Assembly: GCA_003217835.1 (NCBI GenBank) | Contig: QHMQ01000127.1 | Coordinates: 1 to 9,137 of the forward strand | Reading direction: 5' to 3' | Length of the DNA: 9,137 nucleotides | Source: Verrucomicrobiota bacterium | GTDB lineage: Bacteria; Verrucomicrobiota; Verrucomicrobiia; Chthoniobacterales; UBA10450 | In this document: positions 1 through 6,490 of the stretch, in pieces | Layout: each line of letters starts with the position of its first letter | Position numbering within the stretch: position 1 is the first letter of the stretch | Translations under genes and position numbers: made by a program | Notes under the pieces: model-generated | The model's database searches: none | Told to the model about the DNA's origin: nothing | What the model saw: the letters and a program-made list of their open reading frames with translations, nothing else

Positions 1-11
1 TCCTTTCCATC

Positions 12-1109
12 ATGAAATTCAATGTCACGAAAGAAAAGCTGCTTGAGGGCCTGCAACAGGTCCAAAACGTAGTAAGCACGCGCACGACTCTTCCAATCCT
101 TTCCAATGTTTTGTTGCAGGCAAACGGCAACGAAGTTCATCTCACCACAACCGATCTCGACGTGGGTGTGCGGGGCAGTTTCGAAGCCGAGGTGGAAAAG
201 GAGGGCGCGACCACGCTCCCGGCGCGTCGCCTTTTCAACATTATTCGTGAGCTGCCTTCCAGCGGAATTCAGTTCGATGTCGATGGAAAGAACGCCGCGT
301 CCATCCGAAGCGGGCAAAGCTTTTTCAAGATTCTTGGGTTGCCCGAGGAAGAGTTTCCGCCCCTGCCGAAATTTGAGGACGCGAAGGTTGTGACGATTCG
401 TCAAAAAGAACTGCGCGATGGCTTGCGCAAAACGTCGTATGCCATTTCTACGGACGAGACCCGTTACGTGCTCAATGGCGTCCTTTTCAGTTTCAAGGAC
501 AACAAACTCACCCTTGTGGCCACGGATGGACGCCGGCTCGCTATGCTCGACATCGAACTGGAATTCCCGCGCAGCCACGAAGCCGACATCATCGTCCCGA
601 CGAAAGCGATCACGGAGTTACAGCGGCTGCTTACCGACGACGGCGACGTGAAAGTGAGCATGGGCAGCGGACAAATCGCGTTCGATCTCAATAAGACGCT
701 GCTCGTCTCCAAGTTGATCGAAGGCAACTATCCAAATTACAAGCAGGTCATCCCATCGGAAGCAAAAGAGCGCGTCACGCTCGAGCGCGAAACGTTTCTG
801 AATTCATTGCGGCGCGTTTCGTTGTTGGCGAGCGACAAATCGAACTCGATCAAACTGAATTTCAGCAAGAACAACATCGAGATCACGGCCAATACGCCGG
901 AAGTCGGTGAAGCGAAGGAATCGCTTGCCGTCGTCTACAAGGGCCGTGATTTTTCCATCGCTTTTAATCCCGAGTTTCTTATGGCGCCGTTGCGTAACCT
1001 CGCGGAGGACGAAGTTTTTCTCGATCTCATTGACGAAATGAGCCCCGGTGTACTGAAAATCCAGACGCCGTTTCTTTACGTACTGATGCCGATGCGCATC
1101 AGCTCCTGA
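12..1109 (+). CDS. dnaN: DNA polymerase III subunit beta (sliding clamp)
   Basis: The 365-residue product is the beta clamp, which dimerises into a ring around DNA and tethers the replicative polymerase and other clamp-binding proteins. The length and three-fold domain layout (about residues 1-120, 125-245 and 247-365) fit the family. Recognisable features are the start MKFNVTKEKLLEGLQQVQNV, the segment TTLPILSNVLLQ near residue 26, VATDGRRLAMLDIE at the middle domain and the C-terminal LMPMRISS. The MPMR tail forms part of the peptide-binding pocket in known clamps. The ATG at 12 is the natural family start, but only 11 bases of leader are visible (tcctttccatc) and they contain no Shine-Dalgarno motif. 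dnaN often follows dnaA near the origin; whether that is so here lies outside the window. The 3' end overlaps the convergent glycosyltransferase gene by 11 bp. Identification is very secure. Confidence 0.98.
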   Translation: MKFNVTKEKLLEGLQQVQNVVSTRTTLPILSNVLLQANGNEVHLTTTDLDVGVRGSFEAEVEKEGATTLPARRLFNIIRELPSSGIQFDVDGKNAASIRSGQSFFKILGLPEEEFPPLPKFEDAKVVTIRQKELRDGLRKTSYAISTDETRYVLNGVLFSFKDNKLTLVATDGRRLAMLDIELEFPRSHEADIIVPTKAITELQRLLTDDGDVKVSMGSGQIAFDLNKTLLVSKLIEGNYPNYKQVIPSEAKERVTLERETFLNSLRRVSLLASDKSNSIKLNFSKNNIEITANTPEVGEAKESLAVVYKGRDFSIAFNPEFLMAPLRNLAEDEVFLDLIDEMSPGVLKIQTPFLYVLMPMRISS

Positions 1110-2061
1110 CTTGTTTTCCTGGAAGGCAAGCTTCCAGCCTGTTGATTAGTGCATCGCGAACGGCCTCGAATCCGAGCGACGGCATATCCCCGGTTGGCGC
1201 CTGAATTACTTGCACCTTTTCATTCCTAGGCGCCCAAATCTCTGGATTGGTCGGACCGAAGAGCAAAATGCAATTTGCGCCCGCGGCGGCGGCAAGCTGC
1301 GAAATTCCGCTGTCGTGTCCAAGGAAAATCGCGTTTTCGAATAGCGCAGCGAGCACCGGCAACGGAATATTGCTAGCAAACTGAACGCGGTCGCTTTTCC
1401 AAATCATTCGAAGCTGATTCGTTCGATCTTCGTCTGCTTCGCCCGAAACAATGACCAGCGATCCCCGAAAATTATCCGAGCCAAGCAGGTAGTTGCCGAT
1501 GTCGATCCAATTTTCGAGCGGCCAATTCTTCTTTTCACTTCCGCTGCCGGGATGAAGCACGACGACCGGCTTGGAAGATCCATCGAGCAGTTTTTTGAGT
1601 ACGATCCGGTCTGTCTCCAACGGGAAGATTCTTGCGGCGAGATCATCAACTCGCAGACCTAATTCCTCCAGCGGCCGTGCGAGCTGGCTCGCAGCATGCT
1701 CGCGCTTCTCGATCTTCGCCGGGCCATGGATCAGATTTTTGACGCCGGACCGGTGAAGATTGCTCTCAAAGATTTCATCCGGATCGTAGAGATAGCTAAC
1801 GACCAAATCAAAACTCGCAAAATAATTTGCCAACTCTGGAGGCAACTCGGAACTCTTCGCAAAAAAACTGGAGAGTGGTCCGTATTCGATCGAACGAACG
1901 GTTTGTGCGTAGAACCGATTTTCCACGAGGACAGCGATATGCTTGTAGCCGAGAATCTCAATGTGTGCGCGAGGATAGGCGTCACGCAGTGCCTTGAGCG
2001 CTGGCAAGGTGAGGATGAAATCGCCGATCGCGCCGCCGCGGACGACCAGAATGCGTTTCAT
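1099..2061 (-). CDS. Glycosyltransferase family 9 (heptosyltransferase-like) protein
   Basis: A 320-residue GT-B fold glycosyltransferase of the GT9 (WaaC/WaaF/WaaQ) family. These enzymes transfer ADP-activated heptose or related sugars onto lipopolysaccharide core at the cytoplasmic face of the inner membrane. N-terminal motif: RGGAIGDFILTLPAL (residues 8-22), with the family's glycine-aspartate pair at G13-D14. C-terminal nucleotide-sugar domain: HPGSGSEKKNWP (170-181), GHDSGISQLAAAAG (248-261) and FGPTNPEIWAPR (268-279). I chose the ATG at 2061 because MKRILVVRGGAIGD is the usual start. The frame stays open upstream to 2229, but that stretch only reads through palindromic element A and the end of the preceding gene. 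No clear Shine-Dalgarno precedes the ATG. The gene is last of the minus-strand run after miaB and the membrane protein. Acceptor and donor sugar cannot be read from sequence. Confidence 0.9.
   Translation of the reverse strand: MKRILVVRGGAIGDFILTLPALKALRDAYPRAHIEILGYKHIAVLVENRFYAQTVRSIEYGPLSSFFAKSSELPPELANYFASFDLVVSYLYDPDEIFESNLHRSGVKNLIHGPAKIEKREHAASQLARPLEELGLRVDDLAARIFPLETDRIVLKKLLDGSSKPVVVLHPGSGSEKKNWPLENWIDIGNYLLGSDNFRGSLVIVSGEADEDRTNQLRMIWKSDRVQFASNIPLPVLAALFENAIFLGHDSGISQLAAAAGANCILLFGPTNPEIWAPRNEKVQVIQAPTGDMPSLGFEAVRDALINRLEACLPGKQVRS
1119..1137. repeat. Short perfect palindrome at the dnaN/glycosyltransferase convergence
   Basis: CTGGAAG, loop GCAAG, CTTCCAG: a 7-bp perfect stem lying 9 bases after the dnaN stop and inside the 3' coding end of the glycosyltransferase. 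On the RNA of either strand it would fold into a hairpin. There is no T-tract after it on either strand, so a classical intrinsic terminator is not supported. It could still weakly separate the two converging transcripts, or be a fragment of a dispersed repeat. Confidence 0.35.
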
Positions 2062-2068
2062 ATTGTTC

Positions 2069-2130
2069 TGTAGAGGCCGCTGTCCTAGCGGCAGCCTTTC
2101 AGTCCAGCCGCCGACGTGGCGGCCACTACA
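2069..2130. repeat. Palindromic repeat element A (TGTAG...CTACA, two hairpins)
   Basis: A 62-bp element with outer inverted ends. The left 12 bases (2069-2080, TGTAGAGGCCGC) match the reverse complement of the right 12 (2119-2130) at 11 of 12 positions. Inside are two local hairpins: GCCGC/GCGGC around TGTCCTA (2076-2092) and GCCGCC/GGCGGC around GACGT (2107-2123). The element fills almost the entire gap between two minus-strand genes, 2 bp past the membrane-protein stop and 7 bp before the glycosyltransferase ATG. Its size, TGTAG/CTACA ends and two-hairpin plan match element B at 5080-5140, although the stem sequences differ. It resembles REP-like or small nonautonomous elements. The RNA hairpins could affect read-through between the two genes or transcript stability. 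No transposase is present. Confidence 0.75.
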
Positions 2131-2132
2131 TT

Positions 2133-2681
2133 TTAATATCGCGTAAACGCGAAACCGAGCATGGCCGCGCCGTATAGCAATGCCACGCCGTGCAGGAAAC
2201 GCCAGCGGAAGGCGCTGCGCGCGCTCCAATTAATTTGATCGCGAAGCAAATACGGCATCGTGACCCAGAACAAGCCGGCGACGACAAGCAAGTAGGCGAA
2301 CCCCGTTATGAGCAACCGGCTTGTTTCGTAGCGCAAAAACCCCGCGTCGAGCAGCGGTTCGACGGCAAGCAAGCAGAGAATTCCTAGCGCGCGCACAGCA
2401 AGAAATTCGTCGACGAAACGCAGCACGAGCAGGTAGCCAATCGGTAGCGCGATGAGGAGTGGCCGCCGGAAAGCTTGGAATTCCCCCATCTCGATCGTCG
2501 CGAGCAACCAAAACGTCCAGAGAAGAGAGATAGTCAGCAGAACAACTCCGGCGACGTGAGAGCGCGGAAAGCGTTGCGCGACATTGGCGAGGTCTGGTTT
2601 GAATAATCCGGGCAGACTGATCAAAATGAGGAACGCGCCCGCGATGATTCCCACAGTTTGCAAGGACAGATGGTAAATCAT
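2133..2681 (-). CDS. Small polytopic membrane protein of unknown function
   Basis: I do not recognise this family. With the ATG at 2681 the product has 182 residues. It is strongly hydrophobic, with about six predicted membrane segments near residues 7-27, 41-62, 74-90, 95-113, 122-145 and 160-179. Loops are short and there is no obvious catalytic or metal-binding motif. An arginine/lysine-containing stretch between the last two segments (LLRDQINWSARSAFRWRF) would be a basic loop. An in-frame GTG at 2690 is possible, but the ATG at 2681 forms a 4-bp ATGA overlap with the miaB stop, the usual arrangement for translational coupling, so I prefer it. Element A follows 2 bp after the stop. The coding frame is supported by the hydrophobic periodicity and the overlap. 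A longer open frame at 2230-2841 on the same strand is Arg/Ser-rich and looks like a shadow. Confidence 0.78.
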   Translation of the reverse strand: MIYHLSLQTVGIIAGAFLILISLPGLFKPDLANVAQRFPRSHVAGVVLLTISLLWTFWLLATIEMGEFQAFRRPLLIALPIGYLLVLRFVDEFLAVRALGILCLLAVEPLLDAGFLRYETSRLLITGFAYLLVVAGLFWVTMPYLLRDQINWSARSAFRWRFLHGVALLYGAAMLGFAFTRY

Positions 2682-4126
2682 GTTCGCCACGGCGAATCCG
2701 TCCTGTCGCGGACGTGATCGCCTTTGGATGCGCGTGAAGTTGGCAGGACTGGCGTGCCATACAAGCTGAATCCGTTCGCCTGCTGAATCTGTACTTCAAG
2801 AATTTCCCCGGCGAGTCGCTCATCGCTTTCAAACACGACAATCTTGTTCGTGCGCGTGCGGCCCATTAAGCGCGCCGGATTCGTTTTGCTCCGTCCCTCG
2901 CAAAGAACTTCCACATCGCGACCAACCAATCGCTCGTTCGCCCGTCGGGCTGATTCGTTCACCACCCGAAGCAAATCCTGGTTCCGCTCTTCTTTGACGG
3001 ACTCCTCAATTTGCTCCGACATTTCGGCAGCCGGCGTGTCGCGTCGTGGTGAATACCGGAAAATGAACGCGTTATCGAACTGGATTTGTTCAACCAGATC
3101 GCGCGTTCGCCTATAATCGGTCTCGGTTTCGCCCGGGAAGCCAACAATGATGTCGGTCGTAATCGCGATGCTTTTGCGCGCCTGCCGGATTCGCCGGACA
3201 AGATCGACATATTTTTCCGCAGTGTAAGCGCGGTGCATCGCTTTGAGGATCTTGTTGGAACCGGATTGCAGCGGGAGGTGAACGTGCTCGACCAATTTGG
3301 GCAGGCGCGCAAATGCCTTGATCAAGTCGTCCCGGAATCCGATCGGATGAGGCGAAGTAAAGCGGAGCCGCTCCAGTCTGTCGATCCGGTGCACCGCTTC
3401 GAGCAATTGCACAAATGGACTTTTATTGTCGATCTTTGGAATTCCGTGCCGCCCGTACAAATTCACGATCTGCCCGAGCAGCGTTACTTCCTTCACTCCC
3501 CGAGCCACCAGGTCGCGCACTTCGCGCACGATCTCATCGATCGAACGGCTCCGCTCCGCTCCGCGCGTCTGCGGAACGATGCAAAAGGTGCAATGCATGT
3601 TGCATCCTTGCATGATTGAAACGAAAGCGGTCGCCTGCCGTGATGCGAGTTGCTGGTCGCGAATTGTCTCCTGCGAGCCGGGCTCTTCGGCGATATCGAC
3701 GATCGAGAAACGTGGATCGTCCATTCTGCTGTGGCCAGGGTCGGCGACCCCGGCTACAACTGCGCGTTTCCGCGCCACGAATTCCTCCACGTAATCCGCG
3801 ACACGATGAAATTTCTGTGTGCCGACCACCAGATCGACATGCGGCAAATTCTTTAGCAGAGACTCGCCACGCGCCTGCGCCATGCATCCAAGGAAACCGA
3901 ATACAACGTGCGGCCGCTCTTTTGCAATGCGGCCGAGCATTCCCATTTTGCCGAGCGCCTTTTGGTCGGCCATGTCGCGCACGCTGCAAGTATTTAACAG
4001 CACAACATCGGCGTCCGTTTCCTTTGCGACTCGCTCGTAACCCCGCGCTATCAGCGAGTGCGCGACTTGGTCTGAGTCGCGTTCATTCATCTGGCAGCCG
4101 TAAGTTTTGATAAAAAATTTCGGCAT
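2678..4126 (-). CDS. miaB: tRNA-2-methylthio-N6-dimethylallyladenosine synthase
   Basis: A 482-residue radical-SAM methylthiotransferase, close to the usual MiaB length. It adds the 2-methylthio group to i6A37 of tRNAs reading UNN codons, using two [4Fe-4S] clusters and S-adenosylmethionine. The N-terminal UPF0004 domain has three cluster cysteines at C11 (KTYGCQMNERDSDQ), C47 (LLNTCSVRD) and C81 (GFLGCMAQ). The radical-SAM triad C175, C179, C182 lies in SIMQGCNMHCTFCIVPQTRG. Further landmarks are TDIIVGFPGETE (324-335), HLPLQSGSN (283-291) and a C-terminal TRAM domain at about 397-461. The short YGCQMNE form and IVPQTRG favour MiaB over RimO or MtaB. The ATG at 4126 gives the normal family start; an upstream in-frame GTG at 4174 would add 16 unrelated residues. 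One oddity is LLGQIVNLYG (217-226), where many MiaB proteins have LLGQNVN. It heads a minus-strand run and is divergent from mtnP. Confidence 0.95.
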   Translation of the reverse strand: MPKFFIKTYGCQMNERDSDQVAHSLIARGYERVAKETDADVVLLNTCSVRDMADQKALGKMGMLGRIAKERPHVVFGFLGCMAQARGESLLKNLPHVDLVVGTQKFHRVADYVEEFVARKRAVVAGVADPGHSRMDDPRFSIVDIAEEPGSQETIRDQQLASRQATAFVSIMQGCNMHCTFCIVPQTRGAERSRSIDEIVREVRDLVARGVKEVTLLGQIVNLYGRHGIPKIDNKSPFVQLLEAVHRIDRLERLRFTSPHPIGFRDDLIKAFARLPKLVEHVHLPLQSGSNKILKAMHRAYTAEKYVDLVRRIRQARKSIAITTDIIVGFPGETETDYRRTRDLVEQIQFDNAFIFRYSPRRDTPAAEMSEQIEESVKEERNQDLLRVVNESARRANERLVGRDVEVLCEGRSKTNPARLMGRTRTNKIVVFESDERLAGEILEVQIQQANGFSLYGTPVLPTSRASKGDHVRDRTDSPWRT

Positions 4127-4214
4127 GGACGGGCGAAAATAATACACGGCCGAGCGAACTGCGCCATTATCCACTTTTCATCTTGTCGATCTTTAGGATT
4201 TAATCGCGGCACAA
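4127..4214. promoter_or_regulatory. Divergent intergenic region between miaB and mtnP
   Basis: These 88 bp separate two divergent start codons, so promoters for both genes most likely lie here. The region is locally AT-richer than its surroundings. On the minus strand a TATTAT box (4139-4144) lies 13 bp before the miaB ATG. I found no well-spaced -35 partner, and no good Shine-Dalgarno for mtnP beyond AGGA about 16 bases upstream. The promoter role rests on gene orientation, not on a recognised motif. I see no riboswitch-like fold by eye. Confidence 0.4.
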
Positions 4215-5084
4215 ATGAAAAATGAGCCTCCAGCGATCGGGATCATCGGTGGCAGCGGTTTGTACCAGATGGAAGAGCTGCGCGATGCGACCGAACACAA
4301 GATCGACACTCCATTTGGATCGCCATCGGACGTGCTCATCGGCGGCAAGGTGAGTGGCCGGCAGGTTTATTTCTTACCGCGACATGGGCGCGGTCACCGA
4401 ATTCTCCCGCATGAATTAAATCACCGCGCCAATATTTACGCGCTGCGGTCGCTCAACGTCCGCTGGATTATTTCGGTGACGGCCGTGGGCAGTTTGCAGG
4501 AGAAATACGCGCCCCGAGATGTCTTGTTGCCGTCACAATTTTATGATCGCACGAGCCTGCGCACCGCTCACACGTTTTTCGGCAAGGGCATAGCCGCGCA
4601 TATCGCCTTCGCTGAGCCAATCAGCACAACGCTGCGAAATCTTTTGGCCGAATCAGCGAAGTCTGCCGGCGTCACCGTTCACAATGGCGGCACTTACGTG
4701 AACATGGATGGCCCCGCGTTTTCTACGCGCGCGGAATCGGAACTGAATCGCCGGTACGGGTTCGACGTTATCGGGATGACCAATCTTCCGGAAGCGAAAC
4801 TGGCTCGCGAAGCGGAGATCGCGCTCGCCACCATGGCCATGATCACCGATTACGATTGCTGGAAGGTGGAGGAGGAACCTGTCTCCGCGCAGATCGTCAT
4901 CGGTCACCTGATGGCGAACGCGGAAACGGCCAAGAAGGTGCTCGTCGACGTAATTCCGCGCGTGCCGATGGAGCCAAACTGGGCTGAACATTCTGCTCTC
5001 GACTCAGCTCTCGTCACCGACCGCAAGCTTTGGCCGGAAGCTACTGTCGAGAAACTGAAACCGATTTTGGAGCGATTTCTGTAG
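4215..5084 (+). CDS. mtnP: S-methyl-5'-thioadenosine phosphorylase
   Basis: A 289-residue member of the trimeric purine-nucleoside-phosphorylase fold (MTAP class). It splits 5'-methylthioadenosine with phosphate to adenine and 5-methylthioribose-1-phosphate in methionine/adenine salvage. Motifs: GIIGGSG (9-15, phosphate loop), LPRHGRGH (54-61), TAVGSL (89-94), VNMDGPAFSTRAE (162-174), MTNLPEAKLAREAEI (188-202) and TDYDCW (211-216). The two aspartates of TDYDCW (D212, D214) are those that select 6-aminopurines in MTAP rather than guanosine/inosine phosphorylases. The ATG at 4215 directly precedes the family start and no strong Shine-Dalgarno is visible. The 3' end is odd: the final Leu codon and TAG stop fall in the first bases of palindromic element B, and a diverged copy of the last 14 codons before them lies just beyond it. 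The gene is divergent from miaB. Confidence 0.95.
   Translation: MKNEPPAIGIIGGSGLYQMEELRDATEHKIDTPFGSPSDVLIGGKVSGRQVYFLPRHGRGHRILPHELNHRANIYALRSLNVRWIISVTAVGSLQEKYAPRDVLLPSQFYDRTSLRTAHTFFGKGIAAHIAFAEPISTTLRNLLAESAKSAGVTVHNGGTYVNMDGPAFSTRAESELNRRYGFDVIGMTNLPEAKLAREAEIALATMAMITDYDCWKVEEEPVSAQIVIGHLMANAETAKKVLVDVIPRVPMEPNWAEHSALDSALVTDRKLWPEATVEKLKPILERFL
5037..5078 (+). repeat. Direct repeat, copy 1 (3' end of mtnP coding sequence)
   Basis: These 42 bp encode mtnP residues 275-288 (EATVEKLKPILERF). By eye they match copy 2 at 5146-5187 at 32 of 42 positions with no gap. Element B starts immediately after this copy. Confidence 0.8.
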
Positions 5085-5141
5085 GGGGACGCCGTTAGCG
5101 TCCCGTGAATCAATTCGGGAAGCCAACGGCTTCCCCTACAG
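5079..5141. repeat. Palindromic repeat element B (TGTAGGGG...CCCCTACA, two hairpins)
   Basis: A 63-bp element bounded by perfect 9-bp inverted ends, CTGTAGGGG (5079-5087) and CCCCTACAG (5133-5141). Hairpin 1 has the 7-bp stem GGGACGC/GCGTCCC around CGTTA (5086-5104). Hairpin 2 has the 8-bp stem GGGAAGCC/GGCTTCCC around AAC (5117-5135). A 12-base AT-richer spacer separates the hairpins. Core size and plan are the same as element A (2069-2130). It supplies the last Leu codon and the TAG stop of mtnP. It lies between mtnP and the convergent bioF-like gene, so its RNA hairpins could act as a bidirectional transcript end, although no T-tract follows. It is probably a nonautonomous dispersed repeat; no transposase is nearby. 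Confidence 0.8.
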
Positions 5142-5145
5142 AAAC

Positions 5146-5187
5146 GCCGCCACGGTGGAGAAGCTGCGATCGATTTTGGGGCGATTT
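5146..5187 (+). pseudogene. Diverged second copy of the mtnP 3' end
   Basis: Read in the matching frame, this gives AATVEKLRSILGRF against EATVEKLKPILERF at the end of mtnP. Four of the eight differing codons are synonymous third-base changes. It lies 4 bp beyond element B and has no start of its own. The frame stays open to a TGA at 5275-5277, but that extension runs into the 3' end of the opposing bioF-like gene and is unlikely to be real. It is best read as a remnant of a duplicated or recombined mtnP tail. It is too short and diverged to be an ordinary target-site duplication of a recent insertion. Confidence 0.65.
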
Positions 5188-5248
5188 CACGCGGCAGTGA
5201 CGGTAATATGGAATCTGGAGGCAGCGGCTGGATCGTGCGGCCTTGCAT

Positions 5249-6433
5249 TCAACTCATATGAGACACTAGCCGTTTGATTGCCCGGCAGAGCGATCGGATT
5301 TGATCTTCTTCGTGTAACGCAGTCACAGTAACGCGCAATCGTGCGGATCCTTTGGCAACAGTTGGGTAACGGATCGCTGGAACGAAAAATCCTTCCATTT
5401 GCAGCGCCGACGCCAGGTCGATTGCGGCTTGCTCGTCGCCGACGATCCACGGAAATATCGCGCTGTTCGCAACGCCCGCTTTTTCATTCAGTTCATTGCG
5501 AGGGAGAAGGTCCTGCATCAGACCGACTCTTTCCCAAAGCAAGCGCCTGCGTTCTTCTCCTTCACTCGATCCGAGGAAATTAACTGCGGCTAGCGCCGCG
5601 GACACGATGCCTGGCGGCGGCGCTGTGGAATAAATGAAGGAGCGCGCTCGATTAATCAGCCATTCGATGAGACTGCGAGAACCGCAGATGTAGCCGCCAC
5701 TTGCGCCCAGTGCCTTGCTTAACGTTCCCATCTGGACGTCGACATCTTCAATCAAGTTCTCCGCTGCGGCCAGTCCACGGCCATTTGGACCGATCACCCC
5801 GATAGCGTGGGCTTCATCGAGCAGTAAGAGCGCGCCGAATCGCCTTTTTAATTCAACTAATTCACGCAACGGCGCCCGATCACCGTCCATGGAAAAGACC
5901 GATTCGGTCAGAATAAGAATGCGCTTGCCTGCATGTTCGCGCCGCGCCCATTCGAGATGATTCTCCAGTTTGCGCAGATGATTATGGGGAAATACGCGAA
6001 GGATGGCGCCGCTCAATTGTGCCCCATCAATCAACGAAGCGTGGCAAATTTTGTCGAGCACAATGATGTCATTCTTAGAGACCAGTGCCGGGATTGTGCC
6101 GACCGCAGCAGCGTATCCACTGCTAAAAGAGAGCGCCGCTTCTGTTCCTTTCCACTTCGCTAGTGCAGCCTCCAAACGCAAATGTGGCGATTGCGTCCCG
6201 CTAACCAAGCGAGAGGCTCCGGCGCCGACCCCAAATTCTTTGATGGTGCCGATTGCTGCCTGGCGTAATCGAGAATCGCCCGCGAGCCCGAGATAATCGT
6301 TGGAGGAAAAATTGATCAGCCGGCGCCCGGCGATCTGGACCTCCGGTCCTTGCACGCTGCTGATTTCGCGCAACCTGCGTTCCAGCGAACGCGCACGGAG
6401 TGCCTGCAATTGCTCCTGAAAAAGTTCGCGCAT
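5249..6433 (-). CDS. bioF: 8-amino-7-oxononanoate synthase (PLP-dependent alpha-oxoamine synthase)
   Basis: A 394-residue fold-type I PLP enzyme of the alpha-oxoamine synthase family. BioF condenses pimeloyl-thioester with L-alanine, releasing CO2, to give the biotin precursor KAPA. Landmarks: NFSSNDYLGLA (41-51), GAGASRLVSGT (70-80), KICHASLIDG (128-137, His131 stacking on the PLP ring), ESVFSMDGD (177-185), LLDEAHAIG (204-212) and the PLP lysine K240 in TLSKALGASGGY. The C-terminal AIRYPTVAKGSARLRVTVTALH stretch (residues 353-374) matches BioF better than Kbl (2-amino-3-ketobutyrate ligase), HemA or serine palmitoyltransferase. The length is typical. The ATG at 6433 is preceded by GAGAG about 11 bases upstream. 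No other biotin gene is in the window, so substrate assignment rests on motifs alone and a KBL-like or lipid-related role is not excluded. It is third in a minus-strand run, 57 bp after the carboxypeptidase. Confidence 0.85.
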   Translation of the reverse strand: MRELFQEQLQALRARSLERRLREISSVQGPEVQIAGRRLINFSSNDYLGLAGDSRLRQAAIGTIKEFGVGAGASRLVSGTQSPHLRLEAALAKWKGTEAALSFSSGYAAAVGTIPALVSKNDIIVLDKICHASLIDGAQLSGAILRVFPHNHLRKLENHLEWARREHAGKRILILTESVFSMDGDRAPLRELVELKRRFGALLLLDEAHAIGVIGPNGRGLAAAENLIEDVDVQMGTLSKALGASGGYICGSRSLIEWLINRARSFIYSTAPPPGIVSAALAAVNFLGSSEGEERRRLLWERVGLMQDLLPRNELNEKAGVANSAIFPWIVGDEQAAIDLASALQMEGFFVPAIRYPTVAKGSARLRVTVTALHEEDQIRSLCRAIKRLVSHMS

Positions 6434-6490
6434 TTTATTTGGGCTCTCGCTAAGCGAAACATCGGGAGCACCTCCGGAGACGCCCGACTC

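Noticed and set aside
2062..2229. 56-residue upstream extension of the glycosyltransferase frame
   Set aside because: It reads through palindromic element A and the 3' end of the membrane-protein gene; family alignment starts at MKRILVVRGG.
2230..2841. 203-codon open frame on the minus strand overlapping the membrane-protein gene and the end of miaB
   Set aside because: Composition is Arg/Ser/Ala-rich with no motif, and it overlaps two better-supported frames on the same strand. It is a GC-driven shadow.
3086..4110. Long plus-strand open frames antisense to miaB (3086-3619 and 3616-4110)
   Set aside because: They lie wholly within miaB, are rich in Arg/Ser/Pro, show no family motif and have no ribosome binding site.
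5188..5277. Open extension of the second mtnP tail copy to a TGA at 5275
   Set aside because: No similarity to MTAP C-termini, and it overlaps the bioF 3' end on the other strand; chance open frame.
6434..6490. Possible terminator between carboxypeptidase and bioF genes (TCGC-TAA-GCGA and CTCCGGAG palindromes)
   Set aside because: Stems are only 4 bp and no T-tract follows on the coding strand; too weak to call.
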